DNA of 29,094 bases from CAYFVR01 sp046541515 (GTDB lineage Bacteria > Desulfobacterota > Desulfobacteria > Desulfobacterales > Desulfococcaceae), in the NCBI GenBank assembly GCA_046541515.1, contig JBKHDD010000043.1, positions 1-29,094 of the forward strand, in the 5' to 3' direction. The translations under genes and the position numbers were made by a program. Shown here piece after piece: positions 7,274-15,566 of this stretch. Each line of letters opens with the position of its first letter. The first letter of the stretch is position 1. The notes beneath the pieces are model-generated. The model had not been told where the DNA came from, ran no database searches, and worked only from the letters and a program-made list of their open reading frames with translations.

Positions 7274-7338
7274 ATCGTCGGGTCAAATCGTCGGGTCAAA
7301 CCCTCGGGTCAAATCGCCGGGTCGGACCAACGAGTCGA
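7274..7338. repeat. 13-bp tandem repeat (five units)
   Basis: Five head-to-tail 13-bp units begin at 7274. The first two are identical (ATCGTCGGGTCAA), and the next three diverge progressively (ACCCTCGGGTCAA, ATCGCCGGGTCGG, ACCAACGAGTCGA). The array is intergenic between the TPR gene and purB. Perfect copies at one end and decaying copies at the other are typical of slippage-generated minisatellites. Confidence 0.9.
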
Positions 7339-7384
7339 ATCAACAACGCGCAGGAAGAGTACGGATCGAAGGGGAGCGGGGAAT

Positions 7385-7420
7385 GAAAACGGGCTCCCCG
7401 AGGTTGGAGAGCCCGTTTTC
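7385..7420 (-). terminator. intrinsic terminator after the TPR gene
   Basis: Perfect 12-bp arms GAAAACGGGCTC (7385-7396) and GAGCCCGTTTTC (7409-7420) enclose a 12-base loop. On the minus strand the right arm ends in TTTTC, and the hairpin lies just six bases beyond the TPR gene stop. The symmetrical arms could also stop transcription arriving from the other strand. Confidence 0.8.
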
Positions 7421-7425
7421 CGGAC

Positions 7426-7953
7426 TTATCGATTCATGACGTCCGCGATGTTTTCCGCCTCCAGATGGAGTTGCCGGGATCGCCAGATGTTGTGCTCGTC
7501 GCTGAATTCCTGCACCTGTTTTTCGGTCAGGTGGGTGTAGGTCTGGATGTCTTCCATGGCCGCCTCGTTGTTGCCCAGCCGATTTTGGATTGTCGAGCGG
7601 CTGTGGTAGGCCGCGCCGTATTCGGGGTCCAGCTCGATGGCCCGATTGAAATCGGTCAGCGCCTGGTCGTCGTGTCCCTGCTGGGCGTGGGAAAGGCCCC
7701 GGAGATGGTGGGTCCGGGAATTGTCCGGCTCCAGGTCCAACGCCCGGTCGAAATCGGCCCGGGCGTCGCCCGGCCGCTTCAGTCGAAGCAGGGCGGCCCC
7801 TCGGCTCATGTAGGCTTTGTGAAAGGAATCGTCCGCCCCGATGGCATGGGTGAAGTGGTCAAGGCTGTCTTCGAGCGCGCCGGAGGCGTAGGCCTGGACG
7901 CCCTGCTCGAAGTGCTCCCGCGCGGCGTCGTTGGTTTGAAGAGCGTTGCTCAT
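7426..7953 (-). CDS. small TPR-repeat protein
   Basis: This 175-residue protein consists almost entirely of tetratricopeptide repeats (about residues 8-150), for example AREHFEQGVQAYASGALEDS, KAYMSRGAALLRLKRPGDA, RTHHLRGLSHAQQGHDDQA and AAYHSRSTIQNRLGNNEAA, each with the usual W/L-G-Y-A-P spacing. A 25-residue charged helical tail follows. No signal peptide or membrane segment is visible, so it is probably cytoplasmic. TPRs mediate protein-protein contacts; the partner is unknown. The start at 7953 is preceded by GGAGAAATCC, a good ribosome binding site. The gene has its own putative promoter and a strong terminator, so it is probably monocistronic, and it diverges from maf. Confidence 0.88.
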   Translation of the reverse strand: MSNALQTNDAAREHFEQGVQAYASGALEDSLDHFTHAIGADDSFHKAYMSRGAALLRLKRPGDARADFDRALDLEPDNSRTHHLRGLSHAQQGHDDQALTDFNRAIELDPEYGAAYHSRSTIQNRLGNNEAAMEDIQTYTHLTEKQVQEFSDEHNIWRSRQLHLEAENIADVMNR

Positions 7954-8020
7954 GGATTTCTCCAATCGGTTGCAATGTTGGGGTTTCAGGGTGAAACATT
8001 CCGAAACCCTTGCGGGGCCA

Positions 8021-8048
8021 AACCTAGGATTGCCCCCGCGTTTGTCAA
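8021..8048 (-). promoter_or_regulatory. candidate sigma70 promoter of the TPR gene
   Basis: On the minus strand a perfect TTGACA (8043-8048) is followed after 16 bases by TAGGTT (8021-8026). It lies in the 150-bp gap between the divergent TPR gene and maf and would give a leader of about 60 nt. Confidence 0.5.
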
Positions 8049-8103
8049 GGCGGCCCCGCAAATGGCGCTTGTCAAAGGCGGCGCCCTCTGATAGAAAAAA
8101 CCA

Positions 8104-8751
8104 ATGGAATCGCCCCGCTCCACGCCCCCTCTGATTCTGGCCTCGGCCTCCCCCCGCAGGCGGGAACTTCTGGCCCAGTTCGGCATCGAATTTCCGGTCA
8201 TTCCCAGCCGATTCGAGGAGGAATCCGTGATCTACACGGCGCCGCCGGACTACGTCCGGCAACTGGCCGTTGGAAAGGCCGAAACGGTTTCGGCCGCCCA
8301 TCCCAAAAGCTGGGTGCTCGCGGCCGACACCATCGTGGTGCTGGACGACCGCAGCCTGGACAAGCCGGCGGACGCGGCCGAGGCTCGGTCCATGTTGGCC
8401 GCCCTCGGCGGGCGAACCCACCAGGTCTACACCGCCTACGCCCTCCGGCGCGCGTCCGACGGGCGGGAATGGGACGAGGCGGTCCGCACCGACGTGCGCT
8501 TCCGTGCGTTGTCCGCGGCGGAAATCGACTGGTACGTGGCCACCGACGAGCCCTACGACAAGGCCGGGGGATACGGCATTCAGGGGCTGGCGGGGATGTT
8601 TGTCGCGGAAATCCAAGGCTCCTGCTCCAACGTTGTGGGACTGCCGGTGGCGGAGGTCATGGCCGCCCTGCTGCGGGAGGGGGTGGTGACCTTCGGAACA
8701 AACGGCGCGCTGACCTTTTCCCCCGACGGCGGATCGGAAACCTCTCCATGA
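8104..8751 (+). CDS. maf: Maf/YhdE-family nucleotide pyrophosphatase
   Basis: The 215-residue protein shows the Maf signatures in order: ILASASPRRRELL near the N terminus (the phosphate-binding S-R-R loop), SRFEEE, WVLAADTIVVLDDRSLDKP with the metal- and base-contacting acidic residues, and KAGGYGIQGLAGMFVAEIQGSCSNVVGLPV. Family members hydrolyse dTTP, UTP, CTP or modified nucleoside triphosphates to monophosphates and pyrophosphate, acting as house-cleaning enzymes. The length is slightly above the usual ~190-200 because of a short C-terminal extension. Its stop overlaps the queH start (ATGA), so the two are translationally coupled. Which base is preferred cannot be assigned reliably by eye. 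Confidence 0.93.
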   Translation: MESPRSTPPLILASASPRRRELLAQFGIEFPVIPSRFEEESVIYTAPPDYVRQLAVGKAETVSAAHPKSWVLAADTIVVLDDRSLDKPADAAEARSMLAALGGRTHQVYTAYALRRASDGREWDEAVRTDVRFRALSAAEIDWYVATDEPYDKAGGYGIQGLAGMFVAEIQGSCSNVVGLPVAEVMAALLREGVVTFGTNGALTFSPDGGSETSP

Positions 8752-9317
8752 GCGCAGAAGCCAAGGCGGAACGGTCCCGCAAACTGCTGGTTCACATGTG
8801 TTGCGCCCCCTGCGCCGTCCACCCGGTGGAGGTCCTGAAGGCCGAGGGAATGTCGGTGATGGGATTTTTCTACCGCCACAACATCCATCCCTTCACCGAA
8901 TGCCAACGAAGGGAGAGCGCCCTGGCCGAGTATGCCGAAATTGCCGGCTTCAAGGTGATCTGGCAGGAGGATTACCGGCTGGAGGAATTTCTTCGGAACG
9001 CCGCCTTCCGGGAAGGCGACCGCTGCGTCGTCTGCTACCACGACCGGCTTCGGGCCACGGCGTTGCTGGCGCGCCGGGGAAAATTCGGGGCGTTTACCTC
9101 CACCCTGCTGTACAGCAAATTCCAGAATCACGAACGCATCCGGGCCATCGGCGAGTCGGTGGGTCGTTCCGTGGGCGTTCCCTTTCTCTATCGGGATTTT
9201 CGGGACGGATGGAAGGCGGGAATCGAAACCTCCCGCCGGCTCAACCTCTACCGTCAATCCTACTGCGGCTGCATTTACAGCGAAAAGGATCGGTTTTTCG
9301 GAAAATCCGCCCCCTGA
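8748..9317 (+). CDS. queH: epoxyqueuosine reductase QueH
   Basis: The 189-residue protein carries the QueH (former DUF208) pattern: CCAPC (C18, C19, C22) after a short N terminus, FYRHNIHPFTECQRR, a CVVCYHDR pair (C93, C96), FGAFTSTLLYSKFQNHE, and the terminal YCGCIYSE (C173, C175). In the family these cysteines bind a [4Fe-4S] cluster and an additional metal centre and reduce epoxyqueuosine to queuosine in the wobble position of tRNAs with GUN anticodons. QueH replaces the unrelated cobalamin-dependent QueG. All expected cysteines are present. It overlaps maf by ATGA. No other queuosine genes lie in the window. Confidence 0.94.
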   Translation: MSAEAKAERSRKLLVHMCCAPCAVHPVEVLKAEGMSVMGFFYRHNIHPFTECQRRESALAEYAEIAGFKVIWQEDYRLEEFLRNAAFREGDRCVVCYHDRLRATALLARRGKFGAFTSTLLYSKFQNHERIRAIGESVGRSVGVPFLYRDFRDGWKAGIETSRRLNLYRQSYCGCIYSEKDRFFGKSAP

Positions 9318-9475
9318 TTTCTCCGCGGCCCGCCCCCTTGGCGAGGCGACCGCCGCCTTTCGCCGTTTTGGCCCCCCGTTCCGTTCCCCGCTCTCCGGGG
9401 GAATCCCGCGAAAAACCCCGTTAAAACGGGCGTTCTCCGCCACCCGTTGTCCGCAGGGCAACACCCGAGGCCGCC

Positions 9476-11323
9476 ATGTTCGGTAATTTCATCTATTTCG
9501 TCGTCGTTCTGCTGTTGTACACCACCTATCCGCCCGCGGAATCCCCCCGGTTCGGTCCGGTGGAAACGGCCACGTTGCTGATTCTTCTCTACGTGGCCTA
9601 CGCCTCCTTCTGTCGGCTTCAGTTTCAGCGGGTGGAAAACCGGATTCACCGGGACGGCTTTTCCCGTCTGGATCACGATTTTTCCCGCATTCAGACCCGC
9701 ATGTCCGTCGCCGCCATCGGCCTGTTCGCGGTGGATTTGTACGGCCTTCATCTGGTGGAACACACCCGGGGCGTTCACTTGCTGGACGCCGCCCCCACTC
9801 TGCGGGCTTTCCTCTTTATCGGGCTGTTTTTGCTCTACCTCATGATCATGTGGGCCACGTCCCACCGGGTCTACGTTCGCCTCTACGGAAGCCGGATCTC
9901 CCGCCGGGGTTACGTGCTGTCCAACGCCGCCTTCTCGGCGCCGGTCCTGTTGCCCTGGCTGATCCTTTCCGGCGTGGCCGACCTGATCGGCCTGCTGCCC
10001 TTTGCGGCCCCGAAGGCCTTTTTGGAGACGGCGGGGGGCCAGACGCTGTATTTTCTGGTTTTCCTCATTCTGGTGGCGCTGTTGGGGCCGTTGCTGATCC
10101 AGCGGTTCTGGCGTTGCCATCCCCTGGAGCCGGGCTATTTCCGAAGCCGCATCGAACGGCTTTGCGCCCGTGCCGGGCTGGGCTACGCCGACATCCTCTA
10201 CTGGCCCATTTTCGAAGGCCGAATGATCACCGCCGGGGTCATGGGATTGGTCCGGCGATTCCGCTACATCCTGGTCACCGAGGCCCTGCTGGAGGTGCTA
10301 AAGCCCGAGGAGGTCGACGCGGTCATCGCCCACGAAATCGGCCACGTCAAGCGCCATCACCTGCTGTTTTATCTCTTCTTTTTCGTGGGATATCTGGTGC
10401 TGTCCTACGCGACCTTCGACCTGATTCTCTACGGCGTGCTCTACGCCGAGCCGGCCTACCGGGTCCTGGTTCCGGCGAGCGTCAGCCAAACCGCCGCGGT
10501 TTCCGGCCTTTTCACCGTCATCAGCGTCAGCCTGTTCCTGTTTTATTTTCGGTTCGTCTTCGGCTATTTCATGCGGAATTTCGAGCGGCAGGCCGACGTC
10601 TACGTCTACCAATTCTTCGATTCGGCCGCTCCGCTGATTTCCACCTTCGAAAAAATCGTGCTGACCAGCGGCCAGTCCCCGGAAAAGCCGAACTGGCACC
10701 ACTTCAGCATCGCGGAACGGATCGACTATCTGTTGCGGTGCGAAAGAGATCGGGGCTGGATCGTCCGGCAGAACCGAAAAATCCGGAAAAGCATCGCGCT
10801 GTACGCGGCGGGGATTCTGGTCTTGGCAACCGGCGGCTACGCCCTGAATTTCGGGGAGACGGGGGAGCGGCTCGGCGCCGGTTTTCTGGAGCGGATGCTG
10901 GAGCGGGAAATCGACCGGAATCCGACCGATCCGGGTTTATACCGGATGCTGGGGGACCTCCATTACGAGCGGGAGCGCTTCGTGGACGCCCGGCGCGCCT
11001 ACGAGCGGGCGGTGGCCCTGAACCCGGAGGCCCCCGCCGCCCTCAACAACCTCGCCTGGCTGCTCACCGGAGCCGACGCGCCGGACATGCGGGAACCGGA
11101 GCGCTCCCTTGCGTATGCCCGGCGGGCGGTGAAAATTTCCGACGCGGCCCACGTGCTGGACACGCTGGCGGAAGCCTACTACGTCAACGGAAAATACGAG
11201 GACGCCTTGCGGGTGGGGCGGCAGGCCCTGTCGCGGGCGGAAGGGGACCGGTCTCACTACCGGTCGCAACTGCGGAAGTTTCGTTCCGCCGCCGGGAACC
11301 GGCGGCGGAACGGAAACGGCTAG
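9476..11323 (+). CDS. membrane M48-family metallopeptidase with C-terminal TPRs
   Basis: In this 615-residue protein the N-terminal half has several transmembrane segments (around 2-16, 34-48, 78-95, 108-126 and 155-210). The zinc motif HEIGH falls at residues 286-290 and the third ligand is probably E370 in NFERQADVYVYQ, the arrangement of M48 (HtpX/Ste24-like) peptidases. Two further hydrophobic segments lie between them (about 293-315 and 338-362). After the catalytic domain another membrane helix (about 443-458) precedes TPRs (about 480-590), including LYRMLGDLHYERERFVDARRAYERAVALNPEAP. Active site at the membrane and TPRs on one face suggest a membrane-protein quality-control or processing protease with an adaptor domain (inference). 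A GAGG-type ribosome site precedes the ATG. The stop overlaps that of the convergent ATPase gene (CTAG), with no terminator between. Confidence 0.9.
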   Translation: MFGNFIYFVVVLLLYTTYPPAESPRFGPVETATLLILLYVAYASFCRLQFQRVENRIHRDGFSRLDHDFSRIQTRMSVAAIGLFAVDLYGLHLVEHTRGVHLLDAAPTLRAFLFIGLFLLYLMIMWATSHRVYVRLYGSRISRRGYVLSNAAFSAPVLLPWLILSGVADLIGLLPFAAPKAFLETAGGQTLYFLVFLILVALLGPLLIQRFWRCHPLEPGYFRSRIERLCARAGLGYADILYWPIFEGRMITAGVMGLVRRFRYILVTEALLEVLKPEEVDAVIAHEIGHVKRHHLLFYLFFFVGYLVLSYATFDLILYGVLYAEPAYRVLVPASVSQTAAVSGLFTVISVSLFLFYFRFVFGYFMRNFERQADVYVYQFFDSAAPLISTFEKIVLTSGQSPEKPNWHHFSIAERIDYLLRCERDRGWIVRQNRKIRKSIALYAAGILVLATGGYALNFGETGERLGAGFLERMLEREIDRNPTDPGLYRMLGDLHYERERFVDARRAYERAVALNPEAPAALNNLAWLLTGADAPDMREPERSLAYARRAVKISDAAHVLDTLAEAYYVNGKYEDALRVGRQALSRAEGDRSHYRSQLRKFRSAAGNRRRNGNG

Positions 11324-13719
11324 TTGATGCAGACCTTTCGAATCTGACGGAAGTCGGTCAGGCCCTCGAACACCTTGGCGATGCCGTCCTGTTTCAGGGT
11401 GCGCATGCCGTCCTTTAGGGCTTGCTTTTGGAGTTCGGCCACCCGGGCCTTGGCCTGGATCAGGGTTTTTAGATCGTCGGTGGCGACCATCAACTCGTGG
11501 ATACCCACCCGGCCCCGGTAGCCGGTGTTGTTGCATTTGGGGCATCCCTTGGGGCGGTAGAGGGTCAACTCGTCGTTATAGGGATACTTTTCGGCCAAGT
11601 CCCGTTTAAACGTCTCCTCCCCGTACTCCCGCTTCAACTCGGCGTATTCCTCCTGGGACGGCTTGTAGGGGTCCTTGCAGGAAGCGCACAGCGTCCGGCC
11701 CAGCCGCTGGGCCATAATGCCCAGCACCGCGTCGGCAAAGTTGAAGGGGTCCATGCCCATGTCCAGAAGACGGACCACCGATTCGGGCGCGGAGTTGGTG
11801 TGGAGGGTGGAGAAGACGAGGTGGCCGGTGAGGGACGCCTCGATGCCGATGGACGTGGTCTCCTTGTCCCGCATTTCGCCGACCATGATGACGTCGGGGT
11901 CGGCCCGGAGAAAGGCCCGCATGGCCGCCGCGAAGGTGAGGCCGATCTTGGGGTGCATCTGCACCTGGCGCAGCCCCTTCTGGGTGATTTCCACCGGGTC
12001 CTCGGCGGTCCAGATTTTGGTTTCGGTCTTGTTGATGTGGGCCAGGGCCGAGTGGAGCGTGGTGGTTTTGCCCGAACCGGTGGGCCCGCAGACGAAAATA
12101 ATGCCGTAGGGCTGTTCGACAATTTTGATGAATTCGTTGTAGTTCCGGTCGGAGAACCGCATTTTTTTCAGCGGGATCGGATCGCCGGCGGCCAGAATAC
12201 GCATGACGATGTCTTCCACGCCGCCCTGGGTGGGGACGGTGGCCACACGAAGCTCGATGTCCAGCCCGCCGTATTTTTTGAACGGAATTTTGCCGTCCTG
12301 GGGAAGCCGACGTTCGGCGATGTCCAGCCCGGACATGATTTTGATTCGGGAAACCACCGCCGCCTTGTAGTTGAAGGGGATGGTCTGGTAGACGGTGCAG
12401 GCGCCGTCGATGCGGATCCGGACCAAGGTGTTCTGCTTGCCCGGATAGGGCTCGATATGGATATCCGAGGCGTTCCGGGCGTAGGCGTCGATGATGATCT
12501 TGTTGACCAGCTTCACCACGGCGCTGTCGGTGTCGCTGACCTCCTCGACCTCCTCCTCCACCTCGTCGGCCTCGGCCTGGAGCTGGTGCAGGATGTCGTC
12601 GATGTTGGACTGGTCCTGTTCATCGGTAAACAGCTTGATGAAATTGAGGATGTCCTCCCGAAGGGCCACCCGAAAATCCAGCGGATTTCGGGGATAGAGC
12701 GGCTTGATCAGGTCGATTTTTTGCAGGTCGTGGGGGTTGTCGATGGCGATCACGACCTTGTCGCCCTCGGCCTCCAGCGGCACCCAGAGGTTCTTCTCCA
12801 TGAAGGCCCGCTTGTCCCGCTTGACCAGCTCGCCGGGAATGGGCCAGTCGGCGCGGTACTCCACGCCGGGCACTTCGTAATATTTGGCCAGCGATTCCAC
12901 GATCTCGCTTTTGGGCACCTTGAGATCGCTGGTCATCAGGTAGGTTTCAATGGGCTCCTTGCGCTTGTTGGCCTCGTTGATGGCGTTTTTCAGCTCCTTC
13001 TGGGTCATGAGATGCTTCTGAAGCAGGTAGCTGAACTTGTTGGTCGCCTGCCGCTGGGCCCGCTTTTGGTTGTACATTGCGATGCCCAGGGTTTTGGCCA
13101 ACTCCTGGACGGTTTTTTCGTCCCGGGTGGAGAAGGGTTCCCCGTTTTTGCGGTTGATGAGCTGGATGGCGCCCAGCAGGTATTTGTGGAAAAAGACCGG
13201 ACAGGCCAAAACCTGCTTGGTCTTGAAGCCCGATTTTTTGTCCCAGGAGCCGTCAAACTCCAGGTCCGGTCCGACCTTGGAGATTTCGCCGGGGTTGTAG
13301 ACGTCCGACACGTTGACCAGCCGCTGCTTGTAGGCGGCGTAGCCGGCGATGCTTTTGGTGGAGACGGGAATGCGGATCTCCTTGACCTCGTTGCCGATCA
13401 TCACCCGGGAGACCAGCTCCCGTTTGACGCCGTCGATGCCGTAAATGGTGATCCGCTCGGATTCGAACAGTTCGGCGATGGGCCCTTTCAGTTGGGAGAG
13501 CGTCTCGTCGAGGTTGTGGGTGGACTGAAGTCGATTGCTAATTTGCTGAAATTTGATTCGAAAGGCCACCTCCGGGCTCACGGCGCCCTGCTGGGGCTTG
13601 CTCGGCCGGGCGGAGGGCTTCCGCTCTCCGGCATCCACCCGAAGGTGGGTTACCGACGCTTCGGCCCGGAGGTGCGTGGCGTTGGAGGCGCTGGATCGTT
13701 TAATCATCTTCCTACCCAT
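11320..13719 (-). CDS. GAF-domain PilB/GspE-type secretion ATPase
   Basis: This is a 799-residue (or 795 if ATG 13707 is used) traffic ATPase. A basic, low-complexity N terminus (1-50) is followed by a GAF-like domain (about 60-205: LFESERITIYGID, VSTKSIAGYAAY, LACPVFFHKYLLGAIQLINR), a GspE/PilB N-terminal domain (about 225-370), an acidic linker (EADEVEEEVEEVSDTD) and the hexameric ATPase. The ATPase has Walker A GPTGSGKT (545-552), an Asp box (TAEDPVEI), Walker B (DPDVIMVGEMRD), a His box (GHLVFSTLHTNSAPE) and the tetracysteine zinc site CASC...CPKC. Family members power pilus extension or type II secretion. No pilus or secretion genes are beside it, so it is an orphan locus. The N-terminal GAF implies regulation by a small ligand or protein. 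Start choice is uncertain. Confidence 0.92.
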   Translation of the reverse strand: MGRKMIKRSSASNATHLRAEASVTHLRVDAGERKPSARPSKPQQGAVSPEVAFRIKFQQISNRLQSTHNLDETLSQLKGPIAELFESERITIYGIDGVKRELVSRVMIGNEVKEIRIPVSTKSIAGYAAYKQRLVNVSDVYNPGEISKVGPDLEFDGSWDKKSGFKTKQVLACPVFFHKYLLGAIQLINRKNGEPFSTRDEKTVQELAKTLGIAMYNQKRAQRQATNKFSYLLQKHLMTQKELKNAINEANKRKEPIETYLMTSDLKVPKSEIVESLAKYYEVPGVEYRADWPIPGELVKRDKRAFMEKNLWVPLEAEGDKVVIAIDNPHDLQKIDLIKPLYPRNPLDFRVALREDILNFIKLFTDEQDQSNIDDILHQLQAEADEVEEEVEEVSDTDSAVVKLVNKIIIDAYARNASDIHIEPYPGKQNTLVRIRIDGACTVYQTIPFNYKAAVVSRIKIMSGLDIAERRLPQDGKIPFKKYGGLDIELRVATVPTQGGVEDIVMRILAAGDPIPLKKMRFSDRNYNEFIKIVEQPYGIIFVCGPTGSGKTTTLHSALAHINKTETKIWTAEDPVEITQKGLRQVQMHPKIGLTFAAAMRAFLRADPDVIMVGEMRDKETTSIGIEASLTGHLVFSTLHTNSAPESVVRLLDMGMDPFNFADAVLGIMAQRLGRTLCASCKDPYKPSQEEYAELKREYGEETFKRDLAEKYPYNDELTLYRPKGCPKCNNTGYRGRVGIHELMVATDDLKTLIQAKARVAELQKQALKDGMRTLKQDGIAKVFEGLTDFRQIRKVCIN

Positions 13720-13818
13720 CGGCCCGAGGTATGGAACCGGCGGGCGCCATACCGGTGGAGGTGGATCGGTTCACGGGTGCGTTCACACCGTCGCCGCGGG
13801 CGGTGTGGGTTGTTCGAT

Positions 13819-14058
13819 TCAAGATTCGTCGGAATCGGCCAAACGATGATAATTGGCGTGGAGCTTCTTTGCGCCCCCGCCGATCAGAATAATCCCGATC
13901 AGGTAGAGGCAAAAACGGATAAAAGGGCTGATCGAGGCGAATTGCTCCATCGCCTCGATCCGCGGCATCACCTGGGGAACGCGGATAAACATTCCCAGGC
14001 CGGCGGCCAGTAGCAAGCCGCCCCAGATCATTTGCAATATCAATCGGTTTTTGGGCAT
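13819..14058 (-). CDS. small two-helix membrane protein, function unknown
   Basis: The 79-residue protein starting at ATG 14058 has two hydrophobic helices (about residues 8-24 and 46-62) joined by a loop containing RVPQVMPRIEAMEQF, and a charged C terminus (KKLHANYHRLADSDES). An upstream in-frame ATG at 14178 would add a 40-residue non-hydrophobic, Arg-rich stretch without a ribosome binding site, so the shorter form is preferred. I do not recognise the family. It lies 99 bases upstream of the GAF-ATPase gene on the same strand and might be co-transcribed with it. Confidence 0.6.
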   Translation of the reverse strand: MPKNRLILQMIWGGLLLAAGLGMFIRVPQVMPRIEAMEQFASISPFIRFCLYLIGIILIGGGAKKLHANYHRLADSDES

Positions 14059-14258
14059 GTCGCGATGTCGTCCAAATCCGGTGGCCTTCGCGGGCCCGAG
14101 GTGGAATGTCTGAAAACGTGGGTGTCCGTTGGCCGCCTGGCGCGTCGCGTAAAGCGGGGAACGAAAGGAGGCGTCCATGCCGGCAAACTCGTGCGCGAGT
14201 ATAAACCGATTCCCCGGAAACTGTCAAACCATTAACGTAATTTGAATTTAACGCAAAT

Positions 14259-15563
14259 TCAAGGAGGAGGAGCGTTTAGGGAGCCGGTTTCCCGAAGCCG
14301 GAGGCGGACGGAAATGCCCAGCTGTTCACGGAGGGCGGCGCGCACGGCGCGGGCCTCCCGTTCCAGCTCCTTGATCTCGTCGGAGAAGAGATTGTCGTCC
14401 ACGGCGATCCAGAGTTCCAGCCGGTGTTTGCCGTCCGGCGCCCGGCCGACGAACAGCCGGTGGTCGGGCGCCCGGCCCAGCGCCTTTTCCAGGTGAACCG
14501 CCACCTGGTCGCCGCCGACCTTCACGCCGTTGACGTTGAAGAGCCGGTCGGTCCGTTCCGGCAGCCAGACCAGCCGGGGACCGGGACGGCCGCAACCGCA
14601 GGGTTCCATTTCCCGTCGAACCCGGTCGCCGGTGCGGAAGCGGAGCAAAGGAAAGGCCCGGGCGCTCAGGGTGGTGAGGACCAGCTCGCCCTCGGCCTCC
14701 CCGTCCAAGACGGTCCCGGTCTCGGGATCGACGATCTCGGCCAGAAAATGGTCCTCCTGGAGGTGCAGCCCCTGGTGGGCCTGGCATTCGAAGGCCGCGG
14801 CCGGGCCGGGCACCTCGCTCAGGCCGTAATGGACCCAGGTTTCCAGATGAAGCCGTTCGGAAAGGCTCTCCCGGATCTCCGGATCGGGCGGCTCCCCCAC
14901 CAGAATCATCCGCCGCAGGCTGAAGGCGTTGGGGTTTTCCCCGGACCGGAAAATCGCGTCGGCGAGACTCATCGCCTCGGACGGCGTGGTCACCAGGGTG
15001 GAAACCTTGTAGTCCCGCAACACCAGGAGCTGCTTGTCGGCGGAAAGCGGCGTGTTGGGCGCCACCGCCGCGTCCATGGCCTCGGCCCCTTCCTTGTAGT
15101 CCCGGCCCCAGTTGGCCAGCCCCGGGTCCAGGCTCACCTGGAGGATGTCCTCGGGTCCCACCCCGGCGGCGGCCAGGGCGGCGGAGACCACCGCCCGCCA
15201 GACCGACAGGTCCGACCGGGTGTAGCCGGTCACCGTGGGCCGGTCGCCGGTGCCCGGGGCGGTGTGAATGCGGACGATGTCCCGCAGGGGCACGGCGAAG
15301 AGGCCGTAGGGATAGTGTTCCGCCAGGTCCCGCCGGGTCATGAAGGGCAGCCGGGCCAGATCGGCGGGGGAATCGAGGATGGAGGGGTCCTGGCCGGTTT
15401 TCGCCGCCAGCTGGTTCTGCCGGTTGCGGTGAAACGGCACGTTGCGGTAGGCCCGGTTCAGGGTGCTTTGCAGCCGCTCGAACTGGAGCTGGGTCTGATC
15501 GTTTCCCGGATTGCAGCCGGGGCCGCGGCCCGGACGGTGGCCGGTGTCGTTCCCGTCGCCCAT
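14259..15563 (-). CDS. PaaK-like protein lacking key catalytic motifs
   Basis: This 434-residue protein is homologous along its length to the intact phenylacetate-CoA ligase at 21292-22593. It shares HYPYGLFAVPLRDIVRIH, VTGYTRSD, VHYGLSEVPGP, LHLQEDHFLAEIVDPETG, EGELVLTTL and the CGCG metal site. The adenylate-forming P-loop reads TAPGTGDRPT (101-110) instead of the SSGTTGQPT of the intact paralogue. The C terminus stops at about where the catalytic lysine segment (RSEGKAVRV in the paralogue) should be and ends TGSLNAPPP. Adenylation and thioester formation are therefore doubtful; a ligand-sensing or scaffold role, or decay, is possible. The N terminus has a ~25-residue Gly/Pro-rich extension. 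It is the last gene of the liv block, three bases after livF. Confidence 0.85.
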   Translation of the reverse strand: MGDGNDTGHRPGRGPGCNPGNDQTQLQFERLQSTLNRAYRNVPFHRNRQNQLAAKTGQDPSILDSPADLARLPFMTRRDLAEHYPYGLFAVPLRDIVRIHTAPGTGDRPTVTGYTRSDLSVWRAVVSAALAAAGVGPEDILQVSLDPGLANWGRDYKEGAEAMDAAVAPNTPLSADKQLLVLRDYKVSTLVTTPSEAMSLADAIFRSGENPNAFSLRRMILVGEPPDPEIRESLSERLHLETWVHYGLSEVPGPAAAFECQAHQGLHLQEDHFLAEIVDPETGTVLDGEAEGELVLTTLSARAFPLLRFRTGDRVRREMEPCGCGRPGPRLVWLPERTDRLFNVNGVKVGGDQVAVHLEKALGRAPDHRLFVGRAPDGKHRLELWIAVDDNLFSDEIKELEREARAVRAALREQLGISVRLRLRETGSLNAPPP

Positions 15564-15566
15564 GGC

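Noticed and set aside
7274..7338. CRISPR array at the purB-side tandem repeat
   Set aside because: Units are 13 bp and directly abutting, with no spacers. The same applies to the 14-bp array at 22739-22794.
11497..14013. Very long plus-strand frame opposite the GAF-ATPase gene
   Set aside because: It mirrors a gene with all Walker, Asp, His and zinc motifs on the other strand. The composition (Val/Gly/Asp/His-rich) is that of a shadow frame.
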